From positions 310,001 to 374,000 of the forward strand of contig NZ_VHIQ01000002.1 in the NCBI RefSeq assembly GCF_006494535.1: a stretch of 64,000 nt of DNA, given 5' to 3'. A program made the translations under genes and the position numbers. Under the pieces are notes generated by a model. That model ran no database searches. It saw only the letters and a program-made list of their open reading frames with translations, and had not been told where the DNA came from. Position 1 is the stretch's first letter. Each line of letters begins with the position of its first letter. Origin of the DNA: Paucihalobacter ruber (GTDB lineage: Bacteria; Bacteroidota; Bacteroidia; Flavobacteriales; Flavobacteriaceae). Positions 25,758 to 33,817 of this stretch are shown piece after piece.

Positions 25758-26795
25758 CTATTTTAAATCGTCATCCAAGCTAACAATTATTTGTTTTTTA
25801 AATTCATTTGGAGGTATTCCATATTTTTCTTTAAAAATTTTTGAGAAATAACTTCTGCTCGTAAAGCCAATTGAATACACTATTTGTGAAATATTAAGGT
25901 TGGAATTATACATTAAATCTCTAGCTTCCTGTAATCTAGCATGTCTTATGTAATCATTTACAGTTCTGGCATACAAAAATTTAAACCCCTCTTGCAATTT
26001 GGCCTGTGATAAGCCAGAATTTCTTGAAATTTCATTTAAAGAATAGTTTTTAGAAGAATCCTGTGTTATTTTTTTTGCCAACTGTCTAATTTTTTTCAAT
26101 TCAGATTTTAAAAGGGATATTTTTAAGGGTTTAGAGTTCTCATAGGTATTGTGCATTTTTATATGCATAGATAACAATTGATAAACTTCACCTTCTATTT
26201 GTAAAGTTCTTATTATTCCTCCAGACTCTATATTTTGTAATTCATCTATATGATCAGCCATTTTAAGGCTTATTGGGCCATAATATAAAAATTGTTTATT
26301 GTGTTGAGTATCTACAAATACGTTATGAAGCTTATCATTTAGCATATGTGAAATGTTCAATCTTTTTTTTAAAAATTGCTTTCTAATAATACTAATAATA
26401 TTAAGTTGAATGTGAACGTCTTTTTGGAAAGAGAATTGATGAACACATTTTGAACTACCGGCAGTTATAACTGAATGGAATTGCTCAATTTTTTTATAAT
26501 TTTCTTCGTCACTAAATTTATGTTCAAAAAAACCTTTTGTAGAATAAATAAAATGAATAGGATTATAATTTAAAGGTCCAGTAGTTAAAACCATATCTTC
26601 AAAAAAGATAATGTTAAAATCTACCAAGCTTACTCCCCAATCAAAAGTTATATATTTTATGCATCCTTTTGCTAGTCTATTGTCCACTTCTAAAACATAT
26701 TCGCCCCATTTTTGGCTGATGCTACCCCCAATATGCCTTTGCATTTGCTTGACATTTTCTAGAATATTAGAATCAGTAAGGTTGATTTCTTTCAT
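25758..26795 (-). CDS. AraC-family transcriptional regulator (soluble)
   Basis: 345 residues. The N-terminal ~230 have no membrane segments and are likely a sensor domain of unknown ligand. The C-terminal AraC DNA-binding domain has two HTH motifs: YSLNEISRNSGLSQAKLQEGF and LNISQIVYSIGFTSRSYFSK, ending FKEKYGIPPNEFKKQI. It is convergent with the ytxH unit and lies at the edge of the stress region, making it a candidate regulator of those genes. The long AT-rich gap upstream (26796-27568) would house its promoter. Confidence 0.9.
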   Translation of the reverse strand: MKEINLTDSNILENVKQMQRHIGGSISQKWGEYVLEVDNRLAKGCIKYITFDWGVSLVDFNIIFFEDMVLTTGPLNYNPIHFIYSTKGFFEHKFSDEENYKKIEQFHSVITAGSSKCVHQFSFQKDVHIQLNIISIIRKQFLKKRLNISHMLNDKLHNVFVDTQHNKQFLYYGPISLKMADHIDELQNIESGGIIRTLQIEGEVYQLLSMHIKMHNTYENSKPLKISLLKSELKKIRQLAKKITQDSSKNYSLNEISRNSGLSQAKLQEGFKFLYARTVNDYIRHARLQEARDLMYNSNLNISQIVYSIGFTSRSYFSKIFKEKYGIPPNEFKKQIIVSLDDDLK

Positions 26796-27568
26796 TAATA
26801 AGATTAATTATTAATTCATTATAAAAATAGCTAAAAAATGCCTAAGAGTTTGCTTTTAAATTTTATTGATAAAATGTTTGTTTCTATTACACCCATCAAT
26901 ATAATAAACATAATAAATTAATAAAATTATGCTTTTAAAATTTGACTATGACCTTTAAAATTGATTAATGTTAATATCTAAACCTAATCGTGAAGCTTTA
27001 TAAAATTAAATCAAATTATTCTAATTCTAATATTAAAAGAATTGACATTTTTTCTGTTCATTCAACAATACTTGACTAAAATACATTTTGTTTTCTAATT
27101 TTTTTAACAAAAGTAAGGATATTGTGGGGATATTTATAAAATAAAGAATTATAACCAATTGATAAACAATAGTTAATGTTTTTATTGAATGAGAAATAGG
27201 TCGCCAAACATTTTTTTAAGTAAACATAACTTACTTCATATGTTTACTATTGTTTTTCAATATTTTACATTATTTTTATAATTTGTTAAAGGACGGTTTT
27301 TATATCTAAATATATAAAAACTTACACCTAAAAAATAAAATGCTTTATTTCAATTTATTACAAGGATTTTTGCGGAGAAAGAAGAATTAAACCATTAAAT
27401 TATTGCTTTTAAAGGGACTAAAAAATCACCGTTATTTTCTTATAAAAGGCACCATATACAACTTTAAATTAGCATAAACATTTACAATATCGTACATAAA
27501 CGGTACAAATAATAAAAGCAAAAATCCATAAAACACATATATTTACAGTGCGTTATGGATTTTATCTG
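26796..27568. other. long AT-rich intergenic region
   Basis: About 770 bp without a convincing gene, hairpin or repeat. Marks the change from accessory to core genes. Confidence 0.5.
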
Positions 27569-27642
27569 TGGTCCCACCTGGGCTCGAACCAGGGACCACC
27601 TGATTATGAGTCAGGTGCTCTAACCAACTGAGCTATAGGACC
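27569..27642 (-). tRNA. tRNA with CAU anticodon (tRNA-Ile2 or elongator Met)
   Basis: A complete cloverleaf on the minus strand: acceptor GGTCCTA/TGGGACC, D-arm AGCTCAGTTGGTTAGAGC, anticodon arm CCTGA-CTCATAA-TCAGG and T-arm with GGTTCGAGCC, discriminator A. CCA is not encoded. A CAU anticodon serves Met or, after lysidine modification, Ile (AUA). The GGTCC/GGGACC acceptor and discriminator A lean toward Ile2. Confidence 0.95.
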
Positions 27643-27709
27643 TCTTCTTGACGTTAGTTTTAGAAGCGTTGGCAAATTTATAATTAAGTTGCTAATACAG
27701 CAAACTTTT

Positions 27710-28117
27710 TTAATCTTTTATCTCTTGGCACAATTCTACCAATACACCATTGGTTCCTTTGGGATGCAAAAATACTACCAGTTTATTGTCGGCTCCTTTC
27801 TTAGGTATCTCGTTTAATACTACAAATCCTTCGTTTTTTAAACGATTAATTTCGGCGTTAATGTCGGCCACATCAAAGGCAATGTGATGAATGCCTTCGC
27901 CTTTTTTCTCGATGAACTTAGTAATGGGACTGTTTTCATTAGTGCCTTCAAGCAATTCAATTTTATTGGGGCCAACTTTAAAAAAGGAAGTTTTTACACC
28001 TTCGCTTTCAACCGCTTCGGTTTTATAGTGGGGTTCGCCAAATAATTTAGCAAACAACGCGTTAGAGCTTTCTATATCTTTTACGGCAATGCCGATATGT
28101 TCAATTTTTAACATCAT
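27710..28117 (-). CDS. mce: methylmalonyl-CoA epimerase
   Basis: A 135-residue VOC-fold protein. The metal ligands appear in KIEHIGIAVKDI (His), IHHIAFDVADI (His) and GVLVELCQ (Glu). The sequence GPNKIELLEGTNENSPITKFIEKKGEG is characteristic of methylmalonyl-CoA epimerase. It interconverts (R)- and (S)-methylmalonyl-CoA in propionyl-CoA/succinyl-CoA metabolism with the B12-dependent mutase, which is not in this window. Two adjacent ATG codons leave the start open by one residue. Divergent from rbfA. Confidence 0.92.
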   Translation of the reverse strand: MMLKIEHIGIAVKDIESSNALFAKLFGEPHYKTEAVESEGVKTSFFKVGPNKIELLEGTNENSPITKFIEKKGEGIHHIAFDVADINAEINRLKNEGFVVLNEIPKKGADNKLVVFLHPKGTNGVLVELCQEIKD

Positions 28118-28140
28118 ACGGTAATTTTAACTTAGCTTTA

Positions 28141-28148
28141 CAAAGATA
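28141..28148 (-). promoter_or_regulatory. putative -7 box of mce
   Basis: TATCTTTG on the minus strand, matching TAnnTTTG, 23 nt before the mce start. Confidence 0.4.
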
Positions 28149-28171
28149 GCACAGAAATTGCACAAATGCCT

Positions 28172-28179
28172 TAATTTTG
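28172..28179 (+). promoter_or_regulatory. putative -7 box of rbfA
   Basis: TAATTTTG ends only 4 nt before the rbfA ATG (28184). If used, transcription would begin at or next to the start codon, giving a leaderless mRNA. Confidence 0.4.
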
Positions 28180-28183
28180 CAGC

Positions 28184-28576
28184 ATGGAAAGTAACAGACA
28201 AAAGAAAATAGCGGGTATTTTACAACAAGATCTGGCCGAGGTGCTTCAGGCTGAACTCAACGCCGGTGGTGTAAAAGGTATTATCATTTCGGTAAGTAAA
28301 ATTAAAGTCACCTCCGATTTGTCTATTGCCAAGGCCTATCTCAGTATTTTCCCAAATGATAAAGCTAAAGGTTTAATTGAAGAGATTCGCACCAAAACCC
28401 CACTTATTAAGCACGAACTGGCGCAACGCACCAGACATCAATTGCGACGCATGCCACAACTGGAGTTTTTTATTGACGACAGCTTAGAATATATGGACCG
28501 CATTGACCGTTCGCTTAAGGGCGAGGACAACCCTATTAAAAATCCCAATTTACTCGACAAACGAAAAAAGTCTTAA
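28184..28576 (+). CDS. rbfA: 30S ribosome-binding factor A
   Basis: A 130-residue KH-fold protein that helps 16S rRNA 5'-end maturation and cold adaptation. It begins ESNRQKKIAGILQQDLAEVL with the typical VKGIIISVSKIKVTSDLSIAKAYLSIF core and ends RMPQLEFFIDDSLEYMDRIDR. Length is normal. The permease gene starts right after its TAA with no gap, so the two are translationally linked. Confidence 0.95.
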   Translation: MESNRQKKIAGILQQDLAEVLQAELNAGGVKGIIISVSKIKVTSDLSIAKAYLSIFPNDKAKGLIEEIRTKTPLIKHELAQRTRHQLRRMPQLEFFIDDSLEYMDRIDRSLKGEDNPIKNPNLLDKRKKS

Positions 28577-29782
28577 TTGAGTGTTTCATTTTATATAGCC
28601 AAACGTTATCTGCGTTCTAAAAGCAGCACCAATGCTATTAACATCATGACGCTTATTGCGTCGGCAGGAATTGTGATTGCTTCGGCAGCACTTTTCATTG
28701 TGCTTTCAGGCTTTGCCGGATTAAAAACGTTTAGCTTAAGTTTTAGCTCGTTTGTGGATCCGGATTTAAAAGTAATGCCAGCACAGGGCAAAACCTTCAG
28801 CTTAGATAAGGCCACCTTAAATAAAATTGAAGCCCTTGATGGCGTGGCCAACATCTCTAAAATTGTGGAGGAGCGCGTGGTTATTTCGGTAGACAACAAA
28901 AATGTTTTGGCCACTCTAAAAGGGGTCGATTCTAATTACCATAAAGTTACGGGAATTAAACAAATGGTAGCTCAGGGTAGTTGGCTTGAAAACAACAGCT
29001 TACAGGTAGTTTCGGGTTGGGGCATTTCAAACGAACTATCGTTTGGGGTGCTGGATTTTAGCCGAAGTTTAGAAATTTACGTACCTAAACCCGGAAGCGG
29101 CCAAATTACTTCGGTTAAAGGTGCTTTTAACTCCATTAATGTAGTGAATGTTGGTTTGTTTGATATTAATGAAGAAATGAACCAAAAATATATTTTTGCC
29201 GATATTAATACGGCCAAAATTCTATTAAACTATTCTGAAGATATCATTAGCGCTCTTGAAGTAAAATTCCAACCCAATGCCAAAGAAACTTCTATAAGAA
29301 GTGCGCTTACAAACATTATTAAAGACGAAGTGGTTATTAAAAATAGGGTTCAACTCAACGACGCTTTATACAAAATGCTCAACACCGAAAATTTAGCAGT
29401 ATATCTCATTTTTACCTTGGTAATTATTATTGCACTGTTTAACGTTATTGGCGCCATTATTATGATGATTTTAGACAAGAAAAAATCGCTTAATACGCTC
29501 TTTAATCTGGGTGCTAATGCGTCCACCATCAAACGCATCTTTTTTATTCAAGGGAGTTTAATGACGCTAATTAGTGGTATTATCGGACTGGTTTTAGGTT
29601 TAATCATAGTGTGGTTACAACATACGCTTGAACTCGTTATGATCACACCTTCTCTACCCTATCCGGTTGAGATTAAAGTCTGGAATTTGGTAATTGTTTT
29701 ATTAACCATTACTATTCTTGGGCTAATTGCCGCAAAAATTGCTTCGGCCAGAATTAATAAAAAATTATTGCAAAGTCTGTAA
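28577..29782 (+). CDS. FtsX-like/LolE-type ABC transporter permease
   Basis: A 401-residue inner-membrane permease of the FtsX/MacB/LolCE superfamily. One N-terminal helix (NIMTLIASAGIVIASAALFIVLSGFAGL) is followed by a large periplasmic domain (residues ~45-265). Three C-terminal helices follow (VYLIFTLVIIIALFNVIGAI, ISGIIGLVLGLIIVW, VIVLLTITILGLIAAKIA). The start is TTG immediately after the rbfA stop. LolCE releases lipoproteins from the inner membrane to LolA; the rbfA-permease order is common in Flavobacteriia. The ATPase partner is not adjacent. Confidence 0.88.
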   Translation: MSVSFYIAKRYLRSKSSTNAINIMTLIASAGIVIASAALFIVLSGFAGLKTFSLSFSSFVDPDLKVMPAQGKTFSLDKATLNKIEALDGVANISKIVEERVVISVDNKNVLATLKGVDSNYHKVTGIKQMVAQGSWLENNSLQVVSGWGISNELSFGVLDFSRSLEIYVPKPGSGQITSVKGAFNSINVVNVGLFDINEEMNQKYIFADINTAKILLNYSEDIISALEVKFQPNAKETSIRSALTNIIKDEVVIKNRVQLNDALYKMLNTENLAVYLIFTLVIIIALFNVIGAIIMMILDKKKSLNTLFNLGANASTIKRIFFIQGSLMTLISGIIGLVLGLIIVWLQHTLELVMITPSLPYPVEIKVWNLVIVLLTITILGLIAAKIASARINKKLLQSL

Positions 29783-30778
29783 TTATTCAGCAAACTGATA
29801 GCCTGCAAATACTTCTAGTACCTCATCAAAGGCAGCAAAAACATCTTCGGCTTTATCACTGGTTACCATTTTAGTGCGATATTCTTTAAAATCGGGAATG
29901 CCTTTAAAGTAATTGGTATAATGGCGTCTGGTTTCAAAAACGCCTAAGGTTTCGCCTTTCCAGTCAATAGACATTTGTAAATGTCTGCGGGCAGCTTCAA
30001 CCCTATCTTCTAAACTTATGGGTGGCAAATGTGTTCCGGTTTTAAAAAAGTGCTTCACCTGCTTAAAAAACCAAGGGTTACCAATACTGGCACGACCAAT
30101 CATAGCGCCATCTAAACCGTAAATATCACGCATTTCTACTGCGCGTTCGGGGGTGTTAACATCTCCGTTACCAAATACAGGAATGTGCATTCGCGGGTTG
30201 TTTTTAACTTCTGCAATGGGTCGCCAATCGGCTTCACCTTTGTACATTTGCGCTCTGGTTCTACCGTGAATTGAAATGGCTTTGATACCGGCATCCTGAA
30301 GACGTTCGGCTACTTCAACAATTCTAATAGAATCGTGATCCCAGCCCAATCTGGTTTTTACAGTTACCGGAATATTAGTGCGTTTTACCATTTCGGCCGT
30401 TAGGCTTTCCATCAGGCAGACATCTTTTAAAATACCGGCACCGGCGCCTTTACTCACCACTTTTTTTACCGGACAACCAAAATTAATATCAATAATATCT
30501 GGTTTTGTGGCTTCAACAATATCAATGGTTTGCAACATACTGTCGAGGTTAGCACCGAATATCTGAATTCCAACAGGGCGTTCCTTGTCGTAGATATCCA
30601 GCTTCATCACGCTTTTAGCAGCATTTCTAATCAGGCCTTCGCTTGAGACAAATTCTGTGTAGACCACATCTGCGCCTTGCTCTTTGCACAAGGCACGAAA
30701 TGGCGGATCAGACACATCTTCCATTGGTGCCAAAAGCAATGGAAAATCGGGTAATTCTATGTTGCCTATTTTAACCAA
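29783..30778 (-). CDS. dusB: tRNA-dihydrouridine synthase
   Basis: A 331-residue FMN enzyme that reduces uridine in the tRNA D-loop. It begins LPDFPLLLAPMEDVSDPPFR; the Cys of INFGCPVKKVVSKGAGA is the catalytic acid. NIPVTVKTRLGWD, ISIHGRTRAQMYKGEADW and VFGNGDVNTPERA are typical Dus motifs, and the overall pattern is DusB-like. It starts with TTG at 30778 downstream of a clear -7 box, and its stop directly abuts the permease stop (convergent). Confidence 0.93.
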   Translation of the reverse strand: MVKIGNIELPDFPLLLAPMEDVSDPPFRALCKEQGADVVYTEFVSSEGLIRNAAKSVMKLDIYDKERPVGIQIFGANLDSMLQTIDIVEATKPDIIDINFGCPVKKVVSKGAGAGILKDVCLMESLTAEMVKRTNIPVTVKTRLGWDHDSIRIVEVAERLQDAGIKAISIHGRTRAQMYKGEADWRPIAEVKNNPRMHIPVFGNGDVNTPERAVEMRDIYGLDGAMIGRASIGNPWFFKQVKHFFKTGTHLPPISLEDRVEAARRHLQMSIDWKGETLGVFETRRHYTNYFKGIPDFKEYRTKMVTSDKAEDVFAAFDEVLEVFAGYQFAE

Positions 30779-30795
30779 GTCAATAACTTTTGGTG

Positions 30796-30803
30796 CAAAG
30801 CTA
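30796..30803 (-). promoter_or_regulatory. putative -7 box of dusB
   Basis: TAGCTTTG on the minus strand, 17 nt upstream of the TTG start. Confidence 0.45.
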
Positions 30804-30826
30804 AAACATTTTTAGATAACTGACTT

Positions 30827-31216
30827 TTATTCAGAATAAATCGTATTCAATACCCAAAGGCCATAAATGCCAAGAATCATTTCACCAATAGTTCCATATA
30901 AAAAGAATGTGCCCGGAAAGCCATCAATTACTATACTGAAACACCTTCCAAAACCCAGACCCAACATAAAAATAACGTTAGAAATTAATGCTGTTTTTAA
31001 GTAAGACGAATTAAAAACACCTAAGATCCACAATAATGAAAACCCTAAATATATTCCTGAAATGGCCTTGAATACGCTATGTTCGTCGTTGGTTTTAACT
31101 GAAACATCAAACAATAATTCGGGGTTAAAACCATAAATTAAGGCAACAGGAATGACAATAACTATTGAAATAATCAGGTGAATTTTGGTAATCAAGCCAT
31201 TAGGTGTTTTTATCAT
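30827..31216 (-). CDS. DUF4345 family membrane protein
   Basis: 129 residues with four hydrophobic helices: IIVIPVALIYGF, AISGIYLGFSLLWILG, TALISNVIFMLGLGFGR and GEMILGIYGLWVL. The arrangement GIYLGFSLLW...FMLGLGFGRCFSIVIDGFP is that of DUF4345. Function unknown. It stands between dusB and the Fic gene without close spacing. Confidence 0.78.
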   Translation of the reverse strand: MIKTPNGLITKIHLIISIVIVIPVALIYGFNPELLFDVSVKTNDEHSVFKAISGIYLGFSLLWILGVFNSSYLKTALISNVIFMLGLGFGRCFSIVIDGFPGTFFLYGTIGEMILGIYGLWVLNTIYSE

Positions 31217-31264
31217 ATTTGTGAGGACTTTTTTAAGACTTATTTTTCATTGTTCGTTGTAAAG

Positions 31265-32218
31265 CTAAATTATATAGTATATTGTTTTATTCACAGCACC
31301 TGTTTTCTTGAACAAGCCTAACTGAACTCCTTTTTTCAAATCTCGGCTTGCGGTAGCCGATGAAATATCTTTAAAAATATTCATATAATCCTTCCTGGAG
31401 AATTCATTTATGTTTAGAGAAATGAAGTATTCTAAACGGTCATTTTCAGTAAGAGTTCGGTTGTTGAAATTTAAAAGTTGAACCATAGCATTGTTAATCA
31501 CGCCTAACATATACTCGATAAAAGCAGTTGAATTTCCCGCTTTATCGCTTTGTGCTAATGCGCGATAATAGTCTTTTTGGGTTTGGCTAATAATGGTCTC
31601 AAAGGGTAAAAATTCGAATATTGGATATTTGTTCATTAATACAAGTGTTTGCCACAGTCTGCCCATTCTGCCATTACCATCTAAAAACGGGTGAATAAAC
31701 TCCAGTTCGTAATGAAACACACAGCTTTTTATAAGTTCTATATCGTTTGATTGCTTCAGATATTTAAAAAGTTCTTTCATTAAAAAGGGCACATTTTCAA
31801 ACGGTGGTGCTACGTGTTCAACTTTTGAGCCTGTTAAAATTCCAATCGTCTGCTTACGATACGCGCCGGGGAACTCAATAAGATTTTTCATTAAATCTTG
31901 ATGCGCCTTTAAAAAAGATTGTTCGCTATATGGACTGTAATTTTTTAAATTTTCGTAAATGCTATTGGCATTTAAAACTTCAATAATATCCTGTTTAGGG
32001 CCAATAACTCTTTTGCCATCAAGTATGGCTGTAATTTGTGATTCGGTTAAAGTATTGCCTTCAATTTTTAGCGATGCATGAATTGTTTTTATTCTGTTTT
32101 GTTTTCTTAAAGTTGGTGAGGGTTTGTTTAAATAATGAGCATTTATTTCTCCTATCTTTTCTGAAATAGTAGTGATAAGATATAATATTTTCGTGGATAT
32201 CTCGTATGGTGGTTTCAT
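31265..32218 (-). CDS. Fic family protein with N-terminal inhibitory motif and C-terminal winged HTH
   Basis: 317 residues from ATG 32218. An in-frame ATG at 32245 lies inside the palindromic operator, so it was rejected. The catalytic loop HPFLDGNGRMGR (His ~176) is complete, implying AMP transfer to a Ser/Thr/Tyr of a target protein. Residues ~49-54 (SLKIEG) form the S/TxxxE(G/N) inhibitory helix on the N-terminal side, a class II layout. The last ~60 residues (DRLEYFISLNINEFSRKDYM, ISSATASRDLKKGVQLGLF) look like a winged HTH that could bind the operator at its own promoter. Target unknown; no antitoxin gene is adjacent. Confidence 0.92.
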   Translation of the reverse strand: MKPPYEISTKILYLITTISEKIGEINAHYLNKPSPTLRKQNRIKTIHASLKIEGNTLTESQITAILDGKRVIGPKQDIIEVLNANSIYENLKNYSPYSEQSFLKAHQDLMKNLIEFPGAYRKQTIGILTGSKVEHVAPPFENVPFLMKELFKYLKQSNDIELIKSCVFHYELEFIHPFLDGNGRMGRLWQTLVLMNKYPIFEFLPFETIISQTQKDYYRALAQSDKAGNSTAFIEYMLGVINNAMVQLLNFNNRTLTENDRLEYFISLNINEFSRKDYMNIFKDISSATASRDLKKGVQLGLFKKTGAVNKTIYYII

Positions 32219-32246
32219 TTTGATAGTATCATTTGATAGTATCAAA
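32219..32246. promoter_or_regulatory. tandem palindromic operator at the Fic gene start
   Basis: Two head-to-tail copies of a 13-bp unit TTTGATAGTATCA. The distal copy extends to the perfect 7-1-7 palindrome TTTGATA-G-TATCAAA (32232-32246). They abut the chosen start codon, as expected for an autoregulatory site bound by the Fic protein's C-terminal HTH. Confidence 0.65.
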
Positions 32247-32308
32247 TATACGATTAATTGTAAAAAACAACTTGCAATGATTTTGAACCCTGTGTTTTAT
32301 TGTTATTA

Positions 32309-32341
32309 AACCCTTTCAGGGTTTGAAACCCTGAAAGGGTT
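32309..32341. repeat. REP-like palindrome, CCCTTTCAGGG type
   Basis: A perfect 16-bp inverted repeat (AACCCTTTCAGGGTTT, G, then the complement). No gene lies between 32247 and 32520, which holds this and a second palindrome. Confidence 0.8.
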
Positions 32342-32437
32342 GCGAGCACTTGAATAATTTATGAATAGAAACTTTTGTTTCCTGATAAAAATAATTTTAT
32401 AAAATTCTGTTTTTTAGGGATAAACATTGTCTAATAA

Positions 32438-32470
32438 AGACCTCACAGGTTTTCAAAACCTGTGAGGTCT
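32438..32470. repeat. REP-like palindrome, GACCTCACAGG type
   Basis: A perfect 16-bp inverted repeat (AGACCTCACAGGTTTT, C, then the complement), 96 bp from the preceding palindrome but unrelated in sequence. It may also serve as terminator for the minus-strand M28 peptidase gene. Confidence 0.8.
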
Positions 32471-32520
32471 AAAGAAGATCGGATATAAAAATTTTAGTCT
32501 TAAAATAATTAATCAACAAT

Positions 32521-33753
32521 TTAAAACTTCACCACAGCTTCAATAATTTCGTTTCCTCTGGTAACTGTGATGGTCGTTTCATCACCTTTATCAAAAACTG
32601 AAAGTGCGCGCATGTAGCTCATCATATCAGTCACGGCGCTGTCGCCTAATTTGGTAACCACGTCACCCTTTTGTAAACCTGCTGCAAATGCGGGAGTGTC
32701 TTCTCTGGTGCCATCAATACGCATGCCTTCGCCATCATACAAATAATCGGGAACAACGCCTAACCCAACTTTAAATCTTGGGGTTTCTTCACTTTCGTTT
32801 TTGGTGGTTCTAAAGGCTAACTTTTCGTCGTCGTCAAGGTCTTTAATAATGTCAAAAATATATTCTGAAATCATGTTCATCCCTTCATAATTCAATTTAT
32901 CAGAATCGTCGCTTGGCTTGTGATAATCTTCATGTTGACCGGTAAAAAAATGCAATACCGGAATATCGGTTAAGTAAAAAGACGTGTGGTCTGATGGACC
33001 AACGCCACTTTCGTTTTCAACTATTTTAAATCCTTTGTTATGCGCATTAATTACTTGTTTAAAAATAGGTGATGTACCCGTACCATAAATAGCCAAAGTA
33101 CTGTCTGCCTTTAGTCTGCCCACCATATCCATATTAATCATATAATTAACCGTTTTGGTATCTACGGTCGCATTTTTAACAAAGTAGTTAGAACCTAACA
33201 ACCCCATTTCTTCTCCCGAAAAGGCCATAAAGAGGTAGTTGTTATTTTTAAAATTGATGGGGTCTAATACAATTTTTGATGCCAGGTCCAGCATCACTGC
33301 TACGCCACTGGCATTATCATCGGCACCGTTGTGAATGGCTTTCTCCTCGCCTCTAAAAAGAGACCCTTCGCCACCGTAACCCAAATGGTCATAATGCGCA
33401 CCAATTATCACAGTATTTTCGGCTCCGTTATCTAAATATCCTAAAACATTTCGGCCTGTAATGGTGCCGTCTTCGTTGGTTGTAAACTCTACTTCTTTAT
33501 GCGGATCTGTTTTTGGTTTGAATGAAAAAGGCTGCAAAAAACCTTCAGTTCCTTTGGGTTGAAGACCTATTTCTTTAAATCGTTTAACGATATAGTTGGA
33601 GGCTGCTATTTCGCCTTCGGTACCGGTTTGTCTGCCTTCCAATTGGTCATCGGCTAAAAAAACAACATCGGTTTCAAGAAGGTTTTTATAGGTTGGATTT
33701 TGCTTACAAGAAAAAAGTGAAACGAAAAAAATAACAAGGAGTATAAGTCTCAT
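32521..33753 (-). CDS. M28-family metallopeptidase lipoprotein with PDZ domain
   Basis: 410 residues. A lipoprotein signal ends at FSC (Cys16). The M28 catalytic domain shows the zinc site: GAHYDHLGYGG, NGADDNASG, SGEEMGLLGS, NMDMVGR and EDYHKPSDD. These are two-zinc aminopeptidases or carboxypeptidases acting outside the cytoplasm. Residues ~320-410 form a PDZ domain (FKVGLGVVPDY, FAAGLQKGDVVTKLGDSAV). It is divergent from the TolB-like gene and has a TAnnTTTG promoter box just upstream. Confidence 0.92.
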   Translation of the reverse strand: MRLILLVIFFVSLFSCKQNPTYKNLLETDVVFLADDQLEGRQTGTEGEIAASNYIVKRFKEIGLQPKGTEGFLQPFSFKPKTDPHKEVEFTTNEDGTITGRNVLGYLDNGAENTVIIGAHYDHLGYGGEGSLFRGEEKAIHNGADDNASGVAVMLDLASKIVLDPINFKNNNYLFMAFSGEEMGLLGSNYFVKNATVDTKTVNYMINMDMVGRLKADSTLAIYGTGTSPIFKQVINAHNKGFKIVENESGVGPSDHTSFYLTDIPVLHFFTGQHEDYHKPSDDSDKLNYEGMNMISEYIFDIIKDLDDDEKLAFRTTKNESEETPRFKVGLGVVPDYLYDGEGMRIDGTREDTPAFAAGLQKGDVVTKLGDSAVTDMMSYMRALSVFDKGDETTITVTRGNEIIEAVVKF

Positions 33754-33775
33754 AGGTTTAATATTTATTTTTGTG

Positions 33776-33783
33776 CAAAATTA
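33776..33783 (-). promoter_or_regulatory. putative -7 box of the M28 peptidase gene
   Basis: TAATTTTG on the minus strand, 22 nt before the ATG. Confidence 0.42.
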
Positions 33784-33817
33784 GAGAATAATTACCATTT
33801 TTTTTAGACCATTCATA

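Noticed and set aside
31265-32245. Longer start for the Fic protein at 32245
   Set aside because: The extra nine codons are the palindromic repeat itself, which fits an operator better than coding sequence.
32309-32470. CRISPR array
   Set aside because: Only two palindromes of different sequence, without regular spacers or cas genes.
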